DNA of 64,000 bases, taken from contig CAWAIR010000006.1 in the NCBI GenBank assembly GCA_963782045.1, forward strand, positions 124,001-188,000. The letters run 5' to 3'. The notes under the pieces are model-generated. The model searched no databases. It worked only from the letters and a program-made list of their open reading frames with translations, and was not told the DNA's origin. This document shows positions 1 through 9,960 of this stretch, one piece after another (position 1 is the first letter of the stretch; each line of letters starts with the position of its first letter). The translations under genes were made by a program, and so were the position numbers. Origin of the DNA: CAVSRC01 sp963782045 (GTDB lineage: Bacteria; Pseudomonadota; Alphaproteobacteria; Rhizobiales; Kaistiaceae).

Positions 1-1
1 C

Positions 2-361
2 ACGTCCTGCCCCGCTGCCGGCAGTGGCACCAGCAAGGTGTTCACCGATGTCGAACGTCTCTGCAACGTCCACATACCGTCCTGGCTCCGCACCGACGGC
101 ATGGACCGCGACAAGATTGCCGCTTTCTACGACGACCCGGTCAAACGCGCCGCCGATCAGGCCTCTCTGACCACGGCGTTCAGGCTCCGCACCTATTCGA
201 CCGACCGAAGCATCCGCTGGACGGCGGAGCGGGTTGCCCGTTTCGTCGCCCGGATGGCGCGGGCGAAGCTGAGGCGGCTCGGCAGGCGGGCGCGGGTCCA
301 TTCTCCCGGCCCCGTCGGCTATGCGCCCGCCCCTCCGAAGACCCCGGAAATGACGCGATAG
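2..361 (+). CDS. C-terminal part of an unrecognised protein, cut by the window edge
   Basis: The frame is open from the left edge and stops with TAG at 359-361, so only the last 119 or so residues are visible. A GTG at 38 is only an internal possible start. The visible part is basic toward its end, with many Arg residues from about position 65 on, and has no membrane segment. The stretch around FYDDPVKRAADQASLTTAFR vaguely recalls the C-terminal end of sulfotransferase-like proteins, but no catalytic motif is present. The next gene starts 20 bases downstream on the same strand and is a BioF2-type acyltransferase, so both may belong to a surface-polysaccharide region lying to the left. Function is unassigned. 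Confidence 0.45.
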   Translation, partial: TSCPAAGSGTSKVFTDVERLCNVHIPSWLRTDGMDRDKIAAFYDDPVKRAADQASLTTAFRLRTYSTDRSIRWTAERVARFVARMARAKLRRLGRRARVHSPGPVGYAPAPPKTPEMTR

Positions 362-381
362 ACGGTTCGCCGGGGGCTCGG

Positions 382-1507
382 ATGTCGGAACTCAGCGTCG
401 AAATCCGCGAGCCGGAGGCAGATCTCCTTCCCCATTGGCGCGACTTGGTCGGGCGGGCGCCGGCCAATGCCTTCATCGATCCCGCCGGACTGAAGGCTGC
501 CCGGGAACTCGGGATTCGCCGAGCCGTTCGTCGTGCTCGCCTGGGACAGGGCGGCGGCCGTGCCGAGGCTGGTCGGCATGATGGCATTGCGGGCACGGAA
601 GACGCCGGGCCTTCCCGTCCGGCATCTCTGCAGCCAGCCGCAAGACTACGCCTTCGTCTCAAACCCGGTCATCGATCCGGATTATGCCGGAGACGTGATG
701 CCGGCCTTCTTCGCCGAGATCGCCGGTCGCCCCGACCTCTCCAACATCATCCGCTTCCAGCATCTCGACGGCAGCGATCCCAGCTACGCCGCGATCATGG
801 CCGCTCTTGCCGGCCGCGCCATCCAGGGCCGGGTGCTTTCCCTGCACGAGAGCGCCGTCGTCACGCCTCAATCAGGCATCAAACGATCCGGCTCGACCCG
901 CAAGAAGCTCCGCCAGGACTGGAACCGGTTGTCGGCCGCCGGCACGGTCGCGATCGTCAACGAACGCAGCGAAGATGCGGCCCGTGCGGGGCTGGAGGTC
1001 TTCCTGGAAATGGAAGCCGCGAGTTGGAAGGGAGAGCGCGGCACGGCGCTGCTTGCGAGCGCGCGCGACACGGCCTTCGTCCGCCGCTTCGTCGCCGCCA
1101 TGGCGGCGTGTGGTAACGCGTCCGTCGCCCTGCTTTGCCTCGACGGCAAGCCGATCGCCGCCCAGGTCCTCTTCTATGCCGGCCCCAAGGCCTATACGTG
1201 GAAGACCGCCTATGACTTCGGCTACGGCCGGTTTTCGCCCGGCCTGTTGCTGATCGACAAGTTGACCGAAGTCCTGTTTCAGCACGGCGGGACCACCGTC
1301 ATCAACTCCTGCACGCCGGATGGCGGCTTCATGACCCGGATATGGACCGACCGCCGTCCGACCGTCGATCTGCTGGTCGAGCTGGGGCCGCGCAAGTCCC
1401 TGGCGTTTCACATGATCGTGGCGCAGGCGCGCGCTCTGGCGTGGGCGAGTGCCGCGCGCCGCCGGCTGCGCGCCAGGCTCGCGGTCGCCGCGACGAAGCG
1501 CGCGTGA
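382..1507 (+). CDS. BioF2/CelD-like (GNAT fold) acyltransferase, one frameshift
   Basis: A cytosolic acyltransferase of the BioF2-like/CelD type, often found with exopolysaccharide genes. The ATG at 382 opens frame 1, but the conserved protein continues in frame 2 after a one-base break near 500-512. In frame 2 the text GFAEPFVVLAWDRAA joins smoothly with what precedes it. The GNAT-like core lies in the C-terminal half: RSGSTRKKLRQDWNRL, then EMEAASWKGERGT, then the CLDGKPIAAQVLFYAG strand and AYDFGYGRFSPGLLL. About 375 residues after repair, a normal length. The break is judged a sequence error because both halves are intact. The exact acyl acceptor cannot be told. Confidence 0.7.
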
Positions 1508-1510
1508 GGC

Positions 1511-2380
1511 TCAGGCGCCCTGGCGCGGCTTTCCGCGCACCCGCAGGACGCCGTCGTGATTGTGCGTGCAGAAATGGCCGCCCTGGAAGAACGCCTCGAT
1601 CTCCGGCATGTCCGACGGATGCGGCCGCAAGGCGTCCGGGTGGGCATGGTCGCTGATCAGATCCTGCGGCACGTAGCCGAGGCGCTCGGCCACGCTGTTG
1701 TCGTACCAACTGCCGCCGCCCTTGGAGACGCCATAGACCGTGGTGCAGTCGATATCGGGATGGGTCATGCCGATGGCCACCAACTGCGCCAGGTCGCCCG
1801 GGCTCAGCCAGATTTCCAGGCTGCGCGGCGAGGTCGGCTGCGCCAGGGCATTGCCGATGCGCACGACCAGCGTGCGGATGCCGCTGGTGTCGTAATAGAG
1901 CCCCGCGGTCAGCTCCGCCCAGCATTTGGTAAGGCCGTAGAGCCCGTCGGGCCGCATGGGGACCTCACCGTCGATCCGCCAGGTGCGGGGATAGAACCCC
2001 ACCGCATGGTTGCTGGAGCCGAGCACGACGCGGCCGACGCCGGCCCGGCGCGCCGCCTCGTAGAGGTTGCTGCTGCCCAGCACGTTCGCCTGAAGCATGG
2101 CATCGATCTGGCGGTCATTGGGGAAGCCGGCGAGGTGGACGATGCCGTCCATGCCGGCCAGCGCCGCGGTGAGGTCGTCGAGCCGCGCGATGTCGACCTC
2201 GCGAAAATCCTCGTTGGCGGCCAGTGCCGCGGGCGCCACCCGGTCGATGACGCGAACGCGGCGGAAGCGATGCGCCATCGCCTGGCGGAGCGCCGTGCCG
2301 ACCCTGCCCGCGCCACCGGTCACGGCGATCGCGAGGTCCCCCGTCTGCGGGTTCGGAGCCGCCTCGGGCGCTTCACTCAC
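1511..2380 (-). CDS. udh: Uronate dehydrogenase (NAD-dependent SDR)
   Basis: Predicted to oxidise D-glucuronate or D-galacturonate to the aldaro-lactone with NAD+, the first step of the oxidative uronate route. An extended SDR of about 289 residues with the Rossmann motif GGAGRVG near residue 20 and the catalytic YGLTK. The SSNHAVGFYPRTWRIDGEVP block is close to the signature of characterised Udh enzymes. The GTG start at 2380 was chosen because it sits inside the regulator's end (the 8-base overlap GTGAGTGA holds this start and the upstream TGA), which implies translational coupling. The neighbouring regulator, the aldolase and two acid-sugar dehydratases across the divergent promoter support the role. 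Which uronate is preferred is not visible. Confidence 0.85.
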   Translation of the reverse strand: MSEAPEAAPNPQTGDLAIAVTGGAGRVGTALRQAMAHRFRRVRVIDRVAPAALAANEDFREVDIARLDDLTAALAGMDGIVHLAGFPNDRQIDAMLQANVLGSSNLYEAARRAGVGRVVLGSSNHAVGFYPRTWRIDGEVPMRPDGLYGLTKCWAELTAGLYYDTSGIRTLVVRIGNALAQPTSPRSLEIWLSPGDLAQLVAIGMTHPDIDCTTVYGVSKGGGSWYDNSVAERLGYVPQDLISDHAHPDALRPHPSDMPEIEAFFQGGHFCTHNHDGVLRVRGKPRQGA

Positions 2381-3107
2381 TGTCGACTCCTTCGAACATG
2401 CGCTGCCGCGCATTGAGGATGTGCATGCGCATCGCATGCCGGGCGCCGTCCGCATCCTGCGCCTCGATGGCCGCGACGATCGCCAGATGCTCCTGCTGGA
2501 CGAGCTCCAGCCGGGCGACCGGCCGCAGCAGGGAAAGATTGCGCGCGACGCTCATGCCTTGGGCGATCGACTGCTGCAGGCTGGCCTGGACCGAGCTGTA
2601 ATACTGGTTGCGCGTCGCCTGGGCGATGGCTTCGTGGAAGCGGATGTCGTCCTCGACTCCCAGCCGCCCTTCGGCGATGCAGCGGTCGAGGGCGCCATAG
2701 CAATCGGTGATCGCGGCGAGATCGGCGGCCTTGCGGCGCACGGCCGCGGCGGCAGCGGCGGCACTCTCCAGCTCGGCACGGAACTCGAAGCAGCGCTGGA
2801 TGTCGGCGAGCGAGCCGACCGGCGCAAAACGCAGCACCGCGCCGTCCGGCCGGCGCAAAACGTAGGAACCTGAGCCCTTGCGCGAGACGATCAGCCTGTC
2901 CTCGCGCAGCCGCGCCAGGGCCTCGCGGACGACCGGCCGCGACGCCTCGAAGCGCTCGGCGAGCTGTGCCTCGGACGGCAGACGGTCGTTCAAGCCGAAC
3001 TCGCCGGCGACGATCGCCGCGAAGATCTTCTCATAGATCGTGCCACTCAGGCTTTCGGGGCGGCCCGGAAGTGCCCGGCCGCCAATGGTGATGTCGCCCG
3101 TTGCCAT
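2373..3107 (-). CDS. GntR-family regulator, FCD (FadR-like) subfamily
   Basis: A 244-residue transcription factor. The N-terminal winged helix-turn-helix spans about residues 20-90 with PSEAQLAERFEASRPVVREA as the recognition region and the wing GSGSYVLR. The C-terminal FCD all-helical ligand domain occupies the rest. FCD regulators next to uronate genes usually respond to uronates or their catabolites, so this is the likely local regulator of udh, the RraA-like gene and perhaps the divergent ABC operon at 4037. It starts 13 bases after the RraA-like gene and overlaps udh by 8 bases, so the three form one operon read leftward. Ligand and operator are inferred, not seen. Confidence 0.85.
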   Translation of the reverse strand: MATGDITIGGRALPGRPESLSGTIYEKIFAAIVAGEFGLNDRLPSEAQLAERFEASRPVVREALARLREDRLIVSRKGSGSYVLRRPDGAVLRFAPVGSLADIQRCFEFRAELESAAAAAAAVRRKAADLAAITDCYGALDRCIAEGRLGVEDDIRFHEAIAQATRNQYYSSVQASLQQSIAQGMSVARNLSLLRPVARLELVQQEHLAIVAAIEAQDADGARHAMRMHILNARQRMFEGVDSE

Positions 3108-3120
3108 TTCGCGACCCGCT

Positions 3121-3828
3121 TCACCGTCCTTCCGCGGCGCGCCACTCGGCGAACTCGGCCCGCGATGCCTCGTTCGGGGGATAGATACCGAAGATCGAAT
3201 GACCGGCGTTGATCTTCTGGGTGACGAAGTCCTCGAAAGCGGTCTGCTCGTAGGCCTCGTCGGCGACCTCGTCGGCCAGCGCGCCGGGGATGATCACCAC
3301 GCCCTCGCCGTCACCGACGGCGATGTCGCCGGGATAGACCGGCACGCCGCCACAACCGATCGGCACGTTGAGGTCGACCGCGTGGTGCTTGATCAGATTG
3401 GTCGGTGCCGAGGGGCGGGCGTGATAGACCGGGAACGGCAGCTCGGCGATGTCGGGCGTGTCGCGGAAGCCGCCGTCGGTCACCGCGCCGGCGGCGCCGC
3501 GCTTCCACAGACGCGTCACCAGAATCCCGCCGGCCGATGCCGCCGTGGCATCGCCGCGGCTGTCGATCACCAGCACCGAGCCCGGCGGGGCCTCCTCGAT
3601 GGCGCGCCGCTGCGGATGGGTGCGGTCCTCGAAGACGCCGGGCTGATCGAGATCCTCGCGCGAGGGAATGTAGCGCAGCGTGAAGGCCGGCCCGACCAGC
3701 CGTGGCGCCCGCGGGTTGATGAGCCCGATTCCGCCGATGAAGGTGTTGCGCAACCCCCGCTTGAGCAGCACGGTGGTCACCGTCGCAGTCGACACGGACG
3801 CCAGCTTGGCGCGGCTTTCTTCGCGCAT
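3121..3828 (-). CDS. RraA-like aldolase/decarboxylase (HMG/CHA aldolase family)
   Basis: Member of the RraA/4-hydroxy-4-methyl-2-oxoglutarate aldolase family, metal-dependent lyases that cleave or decarboxylate 2-oxo acids. After MREESRAKLASVSTATVTTV the core shows DSRGDATAASAGGILVTR and GAVTDGGFRDTPDI, the family active-site segment with the metal-binding Asp and the Arg. The ATG at 3828 was chosen because a GGGGAG lies 10 bases upstream and it gives about 235 residues; in-frame starts as far up as 3960 would run through the promoter. First gene of the operon with the GntR regulator and udh. A role in cleaving a uronate-derived keto acid is plausible but not shown. RNase E inhibition (true RraA) is unlikely here. 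Confidence 0.75.
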   Translation of the reverse strand: MREESRAKLASVSTATVTTVLLKRGLRNTFIGGIGLINPRAPRLVGPAFTLRYIPSREDLDQPGVFEDRTHPQRRAIEEAPPGSVLVIDSRGDATAASAGGILVTRLWKRGAAGAVTDGGFRDTPDIAELPFPVYHARPSAPTNLIKHHAVDLNVPIGCGGVPVYPGDIAVGDGEGVVIIPGALADEVADEAYEQTAFEDFVTQKINAGHSIFGIYPPNEASRAEFAEWRAAEGR

Positions 3829-3941
3829 GGAATGGACGCTCCCCTGTTCCTTGTTGTGGCCGATCCCCGGAGCGTGCCTCCGGGCCCGGAGCGGTCTTGC
3901 CCCGCCGGAAAATGCCATCACAGCCGCCAACTTGTCAAAAG

Positions 3942-3970
3942 TTGTAATGCTGTCTGACATGTCCTATGGT
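3942..3970 (+). promoter_or_regulatory. Candidate sigma-70 promoter and short palindrome before the ABC importer operon
   Basis: In the 208-base divergent gap there is TTGTAA (3942-3947), a 17-base spacer and TATGGT (3965-3970), a fair match to a housekeeping promoter pointing at the substrate-binding gene at 4037. Between them TGTCTGACA (3951-3959) is a short perfect inverted repeat, well placed as an operator for the neighbouring FCD regulator. Promoter strength and the regulator match are inference. Confidence 0.35.
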
Positions 3971-4036
3971 GATCAGAACAAGAATTAATACACACTGGGA
4001 TCGGGGCGCAGGGAACACCCAAGGGGAGGACAATCG

Positions 4037-5983
4037 ATGAGTGAGACTTCCAAATTCCGCGGTTCGGTGCATCGCCGCGCGGTACTTCAGGGCATGGCCG
4101 GCGTCGCAACGCTCGCCCTGATGCCGCGCAGTGCCGGCGCGGCGGGGGCCGGCAAGGAGGCCCCCGACTTCGCCAAGATGGTCGCCGACGGCAAGCTGCC
4201 GAAGCTCGCCGATCGCCTCCCGGACAAGCCGATGGTGGTCGACGTGCGCGACAAGATCGGCAGCTACGGCGGCATGTGGCGCCGTGGCCTCTCCGGCAGC
4301 TCCGACCATAACGGCATCCTGCGCTGCATCGGCAACATGGGCCTGACCCGCTGGGACTTCGATTTCACCAAGGTCGCTGCCCAACGTCGCCGAGAGCTGG
4401 GACGTGAGCGACGATTCCAGCACCTTTACCTTCCACCTGCGCAAGGGCATGAAGTGGTCGGACGGCCAGCCCTTCACCGCCGATGACGTGGTGTTCTCGA
4501 TCGAGGACTGCGTGAAGAATTCCGAGCTCTACAGCTCGGTCCCGGCGATCCTGTCGATCGACGGCAAGGCGCCCGAGGTGACCAAGGTCGACGACAACAC
4601 CGTCCAGTTCAAGTTCGCCGGCCCCTACGGTCTCTTCCCGCAGCAGCTGGCCACGCCGCTCGGCCAGCATCCGACGCTGTTCTGCAAGCACTACGCGCAA
4701 CAGTTCCTGCCGAAATACAACGACAAGCTCGACGACATGGTGAAGGCGGCCGGGCTGACGAGCTGGCCGGACCTCTTCCGCGCCAAGAACGGCGACATCG
4801 AGATTCCGCCGCGCTGGGGCAATCCGGAGAAGCCGGTGCTCGACCCGTGGGTGATCACCGAGCCCTATGTCGGCGGCGCCACCCGCGTCGTCGCCAAGCG
4901 CAACCCCTACTTCTGGCAGGTCGACAAGGAGGGCAATCAGCTTCCCTATCTCGACGGTATCGAGTTCCCGATCTACCAGGACGTGCAGTCCCTGTTCCTC
5001 GACGTGCTCGCCGGCAAGATCGACATGCAGGAGCGGCACATCAACACGCTGCCCAACAAGCCGACCCTGTCGCAGAACATGAAGAAGGGCGACTACCACC
5101 TGATGGAGCTGGTCCCCTCCGCCTCGCAGCAGTGCCAGATCTACGTGAACATGACTCACAAGGATCCCAAGATGCGCGAGATGTTCGCCAACAAGGACTT
5201 CCGCGTTGCGCTGTCGCTCGGCATCGACCGCTCGGAGATCATCGATCTGGTCTATTCGGCCAATCGCAGCCGTGGCAGACCGGGCCGCGGCCGGAGCATC
5301 CCTGGTACTACGAGAAGCTGTCGAAGCAATACACCGACCACGACCTCAAGCAGGCCAACGCCATGCTCGACAAGCTCGGCTACGACAAGAAGGACGGCCA
5401 GGGCTTCCGCCTGCGTCCCGACGGCCAGAAGATCTTCTTCGCCATCGACGTGATCCCGACGCTCTATCCGGACCTCGTCGACACGCTCGAACTGGTGAAG
5501 AAGCACTGGGCCAAGATCGGCGTCGACATCAAGGTCAACACCATCGAGCGCACGCTGTACTACAGCCGCGGCGACAACAACGAGCACGACGCGCAGGTGT
5601 GGCCGGGACCAGGCGGCCTCGACGCCATGTTCGACCCGCGCGACTACTTCGCCCAGCACACCCAGGGCTCGCGTTACGCCCTGCCCTGGGCGCAGTGGTA
5701 CGTGTCGCACGGCAAGCAGGGCGAGGAGCCGCCCGAAAGCCAGAAGGAGCGCATGAAGCTCTACGACCAGGCCCGCGCGACGGCGGACATCGCCAAGCAG
5801 GGCGCGCTGATGCACAAGGTCTTCGAGCTGTGCGCCGACGCCTTCGAGACCATCGGCGTGTGCCTGGCGGTCAGCACCTTCGGCGAGTGCAAGAACAACT
5901 TCGTCAACGTGCCGAAGAAGGAACCGGATTCGTGGACCTACCCGAACCCGGCGCCGTCGCTGCCGCAGACCTACACGTTCTGA
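4037..5983 (+). CDS. Dpp/Opp-type ABC importer, substrate-binding protein (two frameshifts)
   Basis: Periplasmic solute-binding protein of family 5 (peptide/nickel/oligosaccharide importers), about 648 residues after repair. It starts at the ATG at 4037 after a strong AGGGGAGG. The N-terminus has a twin-arginine-like HRRAVLQG followed by a hydrophobic stretch, suggesting Tat export. Conserved family pieces follow: FHLRKGMKWSDGQPFTADDV near residue 130 and ALSLGIDRSEIIDLVY near 400. Frame breaks lie near 4380 (likely an extra base in the GTCGCTGCCC context) and near 5268 (likely a missing T in TATTTCGG). Members of this family next to uronate or hemicellulose genes often carry oligosaccharides rather than peptides, so a glycoside or uronide ligand is suggested by context only. 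First gene of a five-component transport operon. Confidence 0.8.
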
Positions 5984-6005
5984 ACCGCCTAGAGACATGA
6001 CAAAG

Positions 6006-6031
6006 CGGAGGACCGGTCCGCCGGTCCTCCG
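6006..6031 (+). promoter_or_regulatory. Intergenic stem-loop between binding-protein and permease genes
   Basis: CGGAGGACCGG (6006-6016) and CCGGTCCTCCG (6021-6031) form a perfect 11-bp stem with a TCCG tetraloop. No T tract follows, so it is probably not a full terminator. Such hairpins after binding-protein genes commonly protect the upstream mRNA or lower read-through, giving more binding protein than permease. Confidence 0.6.
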
Positions 6032-6061
6032 TGGCTTTCAACGACGGCAGCCGGATTTCCG

Positions 6062-7048
6062 ATGCTTCGCTTCATCGCCAAGCGGTTGATGTGGATGGTC
6101 CCCTCGCTGTTCGGGGTCAGCTTCCTCGCCTTCGTGCTGATCCAACTTCCGCCGGGCGACTACGCCACCAACTACATCGCGACGCTGGCCTCCTCCAACG
6201 AAGTCGTCGACCAGAACACCGCCAAGGACCTGCGCAAGCGCTTCGGCCTCGATCAGCCGCTGATCGTCCAGTACGGCAAGTGGGTCACCAACATCGTCAC
6301 CCGCGGCGATTTCGGCATTTCCTTCGAGTGGCAGCAGCCGGTGAGCGGACTGATCTGGGAGCGCATGGCGCTGACCCTGATCCTGACCGTCTCGACCCTG
6401 ATCGCCACCTGGGCGATCGCGCTGCCCATCGGGGTCTATTCGGCCGTCCGCAAATATTCGCTCGGCGACTATTTCTTCACCGTGCTCGCCTTCGCCGGCC
6501 TGGCGATACCGTCCTTCCTGCTGGCGCTGGTGCTGATGTACGTCGCCGCGATCAACTTCGGCCAGGACGTCGGCGGACTGTTTTCCAGCCAGTACCAGAA
6601 CGCCCCGTGGAGCATCGGCAAGTCCATCGACCTGCTCCATCACCTGTGGATTCCGGTCATCATCCTGGCAATCTCCGGCACCGCCAGCCTGGTGCGCATC
6701 ATGCGCGCCAACATGCTCGATGAGCTCGGCAAGCCCTATGTCACGACGGCGCGCGCCAAGGGCCTCTCGGAATTCCGCCTGTTGATCAAATATCCGCTGC
6801 GCGTCGCGCTCAACCCGTTCATCTCGACCATTGCCTGGCTGCTGCCCAACCTCGTCTCGGGCGCGGTGGTGGTGGCGATCGTGCTCAACCTGCCGACCGC
6901 GGCGCCGCTGCTGCTGGAATCCCTGAAGGCGCAGGACATGTATCTCGCCGGCGCCTTCATCCTGCTCATCTCGGCGCTCACCCTGTTCGGCTCGCTGGTC
7001 AGCGACATCCTGCTGGCGCTGGTCGACCCGCGCATCCGGCTGGAATAG
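6062..7048 (+). CDS. ABC importer permease, DppB type
   Basis: Inner-membrane permease of 328 residues with the typical N-terminal anchor MLRFIAKRLMWMVPSLFGVS and about six transmembrane helices. The cytoplasmic coupling (EAA) loop is at YVTTARAKGLSEFRLLIKYP near residues 225-245 and would dock the ATPase. Intact frame. Follows the binding-protein gene after the hairpin and precedes the DppC-type partner by 13 bases. Confidence 0.88.
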   Translation: MLRFIAKRLMWMVPSLFGVSFLAFVLIQLPPGDYATNYIATLASSNEVVDQNTAKDLRKRFGLDQPLIVQYGKWVTNIVTRGDFGISFEWQQPVSGLIWERMALTLILTVSTLIATWAIALPIGVYSAVRKYSLGDYFFTVLAFAGLAIPSFLLALVLMYVAAINFGQDVGGLFSSQYQNAPWSIGKSIDLLHHLWIPVIILAISGTASLVRIMRANMLDELGKPYVTTARAKGLSEFRLLIKYPLRVALNPFISTIAWLLPNLVSGAVVVAIVLNLPTAAPLLLESLKAQDMYLAGAFILLISALTLFGSLVSDILLALVDPRIRLE

Positions 7049-7061
7049 GCGGCACGGCCGG

Positions 7062-8192
7062 ATGACCGATATCGCCGCCCCCGTCGCCGTCGCCCCCAGC
7101 CTCGCCGTCGCCTCGCAATGGCAGCTCATGTGGTGGGCCTTCCGCCGCCACAAGCTGGCGATGATCGGCATGATCGTCACCATCGTCCTCTACGTCATCG
7201 CGGCGGCGCCGGGCTTCTTCGCCGTCAACGACCCCTATCTGCCGAATGCGCGGACGCAGTATCATCCGCCGCAGGCGATCCATTTCATCGACCGCAACGC
7301 CGACGGCAGCCTCGCCTTCCGCATCTGGTTCCATCCGGAGAAGCTCACCCGCGACCCCGACACGCTGGCGGCGATCTACAAGCCGGACGAGAGCCGCAAG
7401 GTGACGGTGTCGCTGTTCGGCACGGGCTATCCCTACAAGCTCTTCGACCTGATCCCGGCGACGCGGCATCTGTTCGCGTCGAACGACCCGGATCTGCCGC
7501 TGTTCATCCTGGGGGCCGACCGCCTCGGCCGCGGCGTGTGGAGCCGCATCATGCAGGGCGCACAGATTTCGCTGTCGATCGGGCTGGTCGGCGTCGCGCT
7601 GTCGCTGATCATCGGCGTCCTGCTCGGCGGCATCTCGGGCTACTACGGCGGCCGCATCGATTTCGTCGTGCAGCGGCTGATCGAGTTCGTGCTCGCTTTG
7701 CCGAGCATCCCGATCTGGCTGGCGATGACCGCCGCCCTGCCGCAGGACTGGCCGGCGACCCGCCAGTACTTCATGATCACCGTCATCCTGTCGCTCACCG
7801 GCTGGGCCCATCTCGCCCGGGTGGTGCGCGGGCGCTTCCTGTCGCTGCGCACGGAGGAGTTCGTCACCGCGGCGCGGCTCGACGGCTGCAGCGAATTCCG
7901 CATCATCTTCCGCCATATGCTGCCGAGCTTCCTCAGCCACATCATCGCCTCGATCACGCTGGCGATTCCGGCGATGATCCTCGCCGAGACGGCGCTGTCC
8001 TTCCTCGGCCTCGGCCTGCAGCCGCCGACCATCTCGTGGGGGGTGCTGCTGCAGGAAGCGCAGAACATCCGCTCCATCGCCACCGCACCCTGGCTGTTCT
8101 GGCCGGGCGTGTTCGTCGTCGTCGCGGTGATGGCGCTCAACCTGGTCGGCGACGGCCTGCGCGACGCGGCCGACCCCTACAACATGACATGA
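7062..8192 (+). CDS. ABC importer permease, DppC type
   Basis: Second permease of the importer, 376 residues. The N-terminal tail and first helix (residues about 18-55) are followed by a large periplasmic segment of roughly 100 residues, longer than in DppC of enteric bacteria, then the core permease helices. The EAA coupling loop is FVTAARLDGCSEFRIIFRHM. The end shares ATGA (8189-8192) with the next gene, so translation is coupled to the ATPase. Intact frame. Confidence 0.87.
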   Translation: MTDIAAPVAVAPSLAVASQWQLMWWAFRRHKLAMIGMIVTIVLYVIAAAPGFFAVNDPYLPNARTQYHPPQAIHFIDRNADGSLAFRIWFHPEKLTRDPDTLAAIYKPDESRKVTVSLFGTGYPYKLFDLIPATRHLFASNDPDLPLFILGADRLGRGVWSRIMQGAQISLSIGLVGVALSLIIGVLLGGISGYYGGRIDFVVQRLIEFVLALPSIPIWLAMTAALPQDWPATRQYFMITVILSLTGWAHLARVVRGRFLSLRTEEFVTAARLDGCSEFRIIFRHMLPSFLSHIIASITLAIPAMILAETALSFLGLGLQPPTISWGVLLQEAQNIRSIATAPWLFWPGVFVVVAVMALNLVGDGLRDAADPYNMT

Positions 8193-9928
8193 CCGCGATC
8201 GACCCGGCACGACCGGCGGAAAGCGCCAACGGCCACGACGGCGGCGAGATCGTGCTGAGCGTGCGCGATCTGGTCACCCACTTCCCCGTCCGCAACGGCG
8301 TGGTCAAGGCGGTCGACGGCGTCTCCTTCGACATCGTGCGCGGGCGGACGCTGGCCATCGTCGGCGAAAGCGGCTCGGGCAAGAGCGTCACCGCCCGCTC
8401 CATTCTGCAGATCGTCGAGGCGCCAGGCCGCATCGTGTCCGGGTCGATGGCCTTCTTCCGCGCCGACGGCTCCGGCGTCGATCTCGCCCGGCTGAGGCCG
8501 AAGGGCGGCGAGATCCGCGCCATCCGCGGCCAGGAAATCGCGATGATCTTCCAGGAGCCAATGTCGTCGCTGTCGCCGGTGCACACCATCGGCGACCAGA
8601 TCGACGAGGTGCTCCGCCTGCATTGGCGGCTCGGCAAGAAGGCCGCCCGCGAGCGCACCGTCGACCTGCTCCGCCAGGTGGAGATTCCCGATCCCGCCAA
8701 GGCGGCCGAGCGCTACACCTTCGAGTTCTCCGGCGGCATGCGCCAGCGTGCCATGATCGCCATGGCGCTTGCCTGCAATCCGTCGCTGCTCATCGCCGAC
8801 GAACCGACCACCGCCCTCGATGTCACCACCCAGGCCGAGATCCTCGACCTCATCAAGCGCCTGCAGGAAAGCCACGGCATGGGGGTGATGTTCATCACCC
8901 ACGACATGGGCGTGGTCGCCGAGATCGCCGACGACGTCTTGGTCATGTACAACGGCAAGGTCATGGAACGCGGGCCGGTGGAGCAAATCTTCCACGAGCC
9001 AGTCGATTCCTATACCCGCATGCTCATCGGCTCGGTGGTCAAGCTCGAGGGCAAGGCCGAGATCCGCGTCGGGCGTAGCGAAGTGACCGCCGACGTGCCG
9101 CCGATCCTCGAAGCGATCGGCCTGAAGAAATACTTCCCGACGCAGCGGCGCCGCCATCAAGGCGGTCGACGACGTATCGCTCGATGGTGCGTCCCGGCGA
9201 GACGCTGGGCGTGGTCGGCGAGTTCGGCTCGGGCAAGACCACCATGGGCCGCTGCCTGCTGCGCGTCTACGACCCCACCGCAGGCGAGATCCGCTATCGC
9301 CGCACCGACGGCAGCGTCATCGACATCGCCGGCGCGGACAAGGCGACGCTGAAGGCGTGCCGGCGCGAGATCCGAATGATCTTCCAGGATCCGGTCTCCT
9401 CGCTCAATCCGCGCATGACGGTCGCCCAGATCATCGGCGAGCCGCTGCTGGTCAACGGAATCGCGCGCGGTGCCGAGCTCGACGAGCGCGTCGCCGGTCT
9501 GATGCGCGCAGGTCGGGCCTCGAGCCGAGCTGGCGCGAGCGCTATCCGCATGCCTTCTCCGGCGGCCAGCGACAGAGGATCGGCATCGCCCGCGCCATCG
9601 CGCTGTCGCCGCGGCTGGTCGTCGCCGACGAGGCCACCTCGGCGCTCGACGTGTCGCTGCGCTCGCAGATGCTCGATCTGCTGATGCAGCTTCAGGACGA
9701 ACTCGGACCTCGCCTACGTCTTCATCAGCCACGACATCGGCGTCATCCGCTACATGTGCGACCGCGTCGCGCGTCATGTACCGCGGACGCGTGGTGGAGA
9801 CCGGCGACACCGACCAGGTCATCAACCATCCGCAGCACGACTACACCAGGGCGCTGCTCTCGGCAGTGCCCCATCCCGATCCGCGCAACCGCCGCATCCA
9901 CGAACGCCATCGCTATACCGGCGACTGA
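8189..9928 (+). CDS. Fused double ATPase of the Dpp-type importer (several frameshifts)
   Basis: Energises the importer above. The first ATPase domain (residues about 18-270) has Walker A GESGSGKS, signature FSGGMRQR and Walker B LLIADEPTTALD, then the Opp/Dpp C-terminal zone. A second domain follows without a stop: GEFGSGKTT (Walker A), FSGGQRQR (signature), LVVADEATSALD (Walker B) and a family end reaching RHRYTGD at 9928. So DppD- and DppF-like halves appear joined, as in GsiA-type proteins, about 579 residues after repair. Breaks lie near 9150, 9182, 9512, 9705 and 9767. Because of these breaks it cannot be excluded that two separate genes exist, but no stop or start is visible at the junction. 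The second Walker A has Phe where Ser is usual. Confidence 0.72.
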
Positions 9929-9960
9929 CCACGCTGGCGGCACCATTCCACAGGCGCAGA

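Noticed and set aside
6038..8210. Long leftward open frames opposite the two permease genes
   Set aside because: Their text is a shadow rich in Asp, Gln, Arg and His, without domains, while the rightward frames encode clear permeases.
8189..9928. Two separate dppD and dppF genes
   Set aside because: No stop, start or ribosome site is seen between the two ATPase domains; a single fused protein is the simpler reading, although frame errors leave some doubt.
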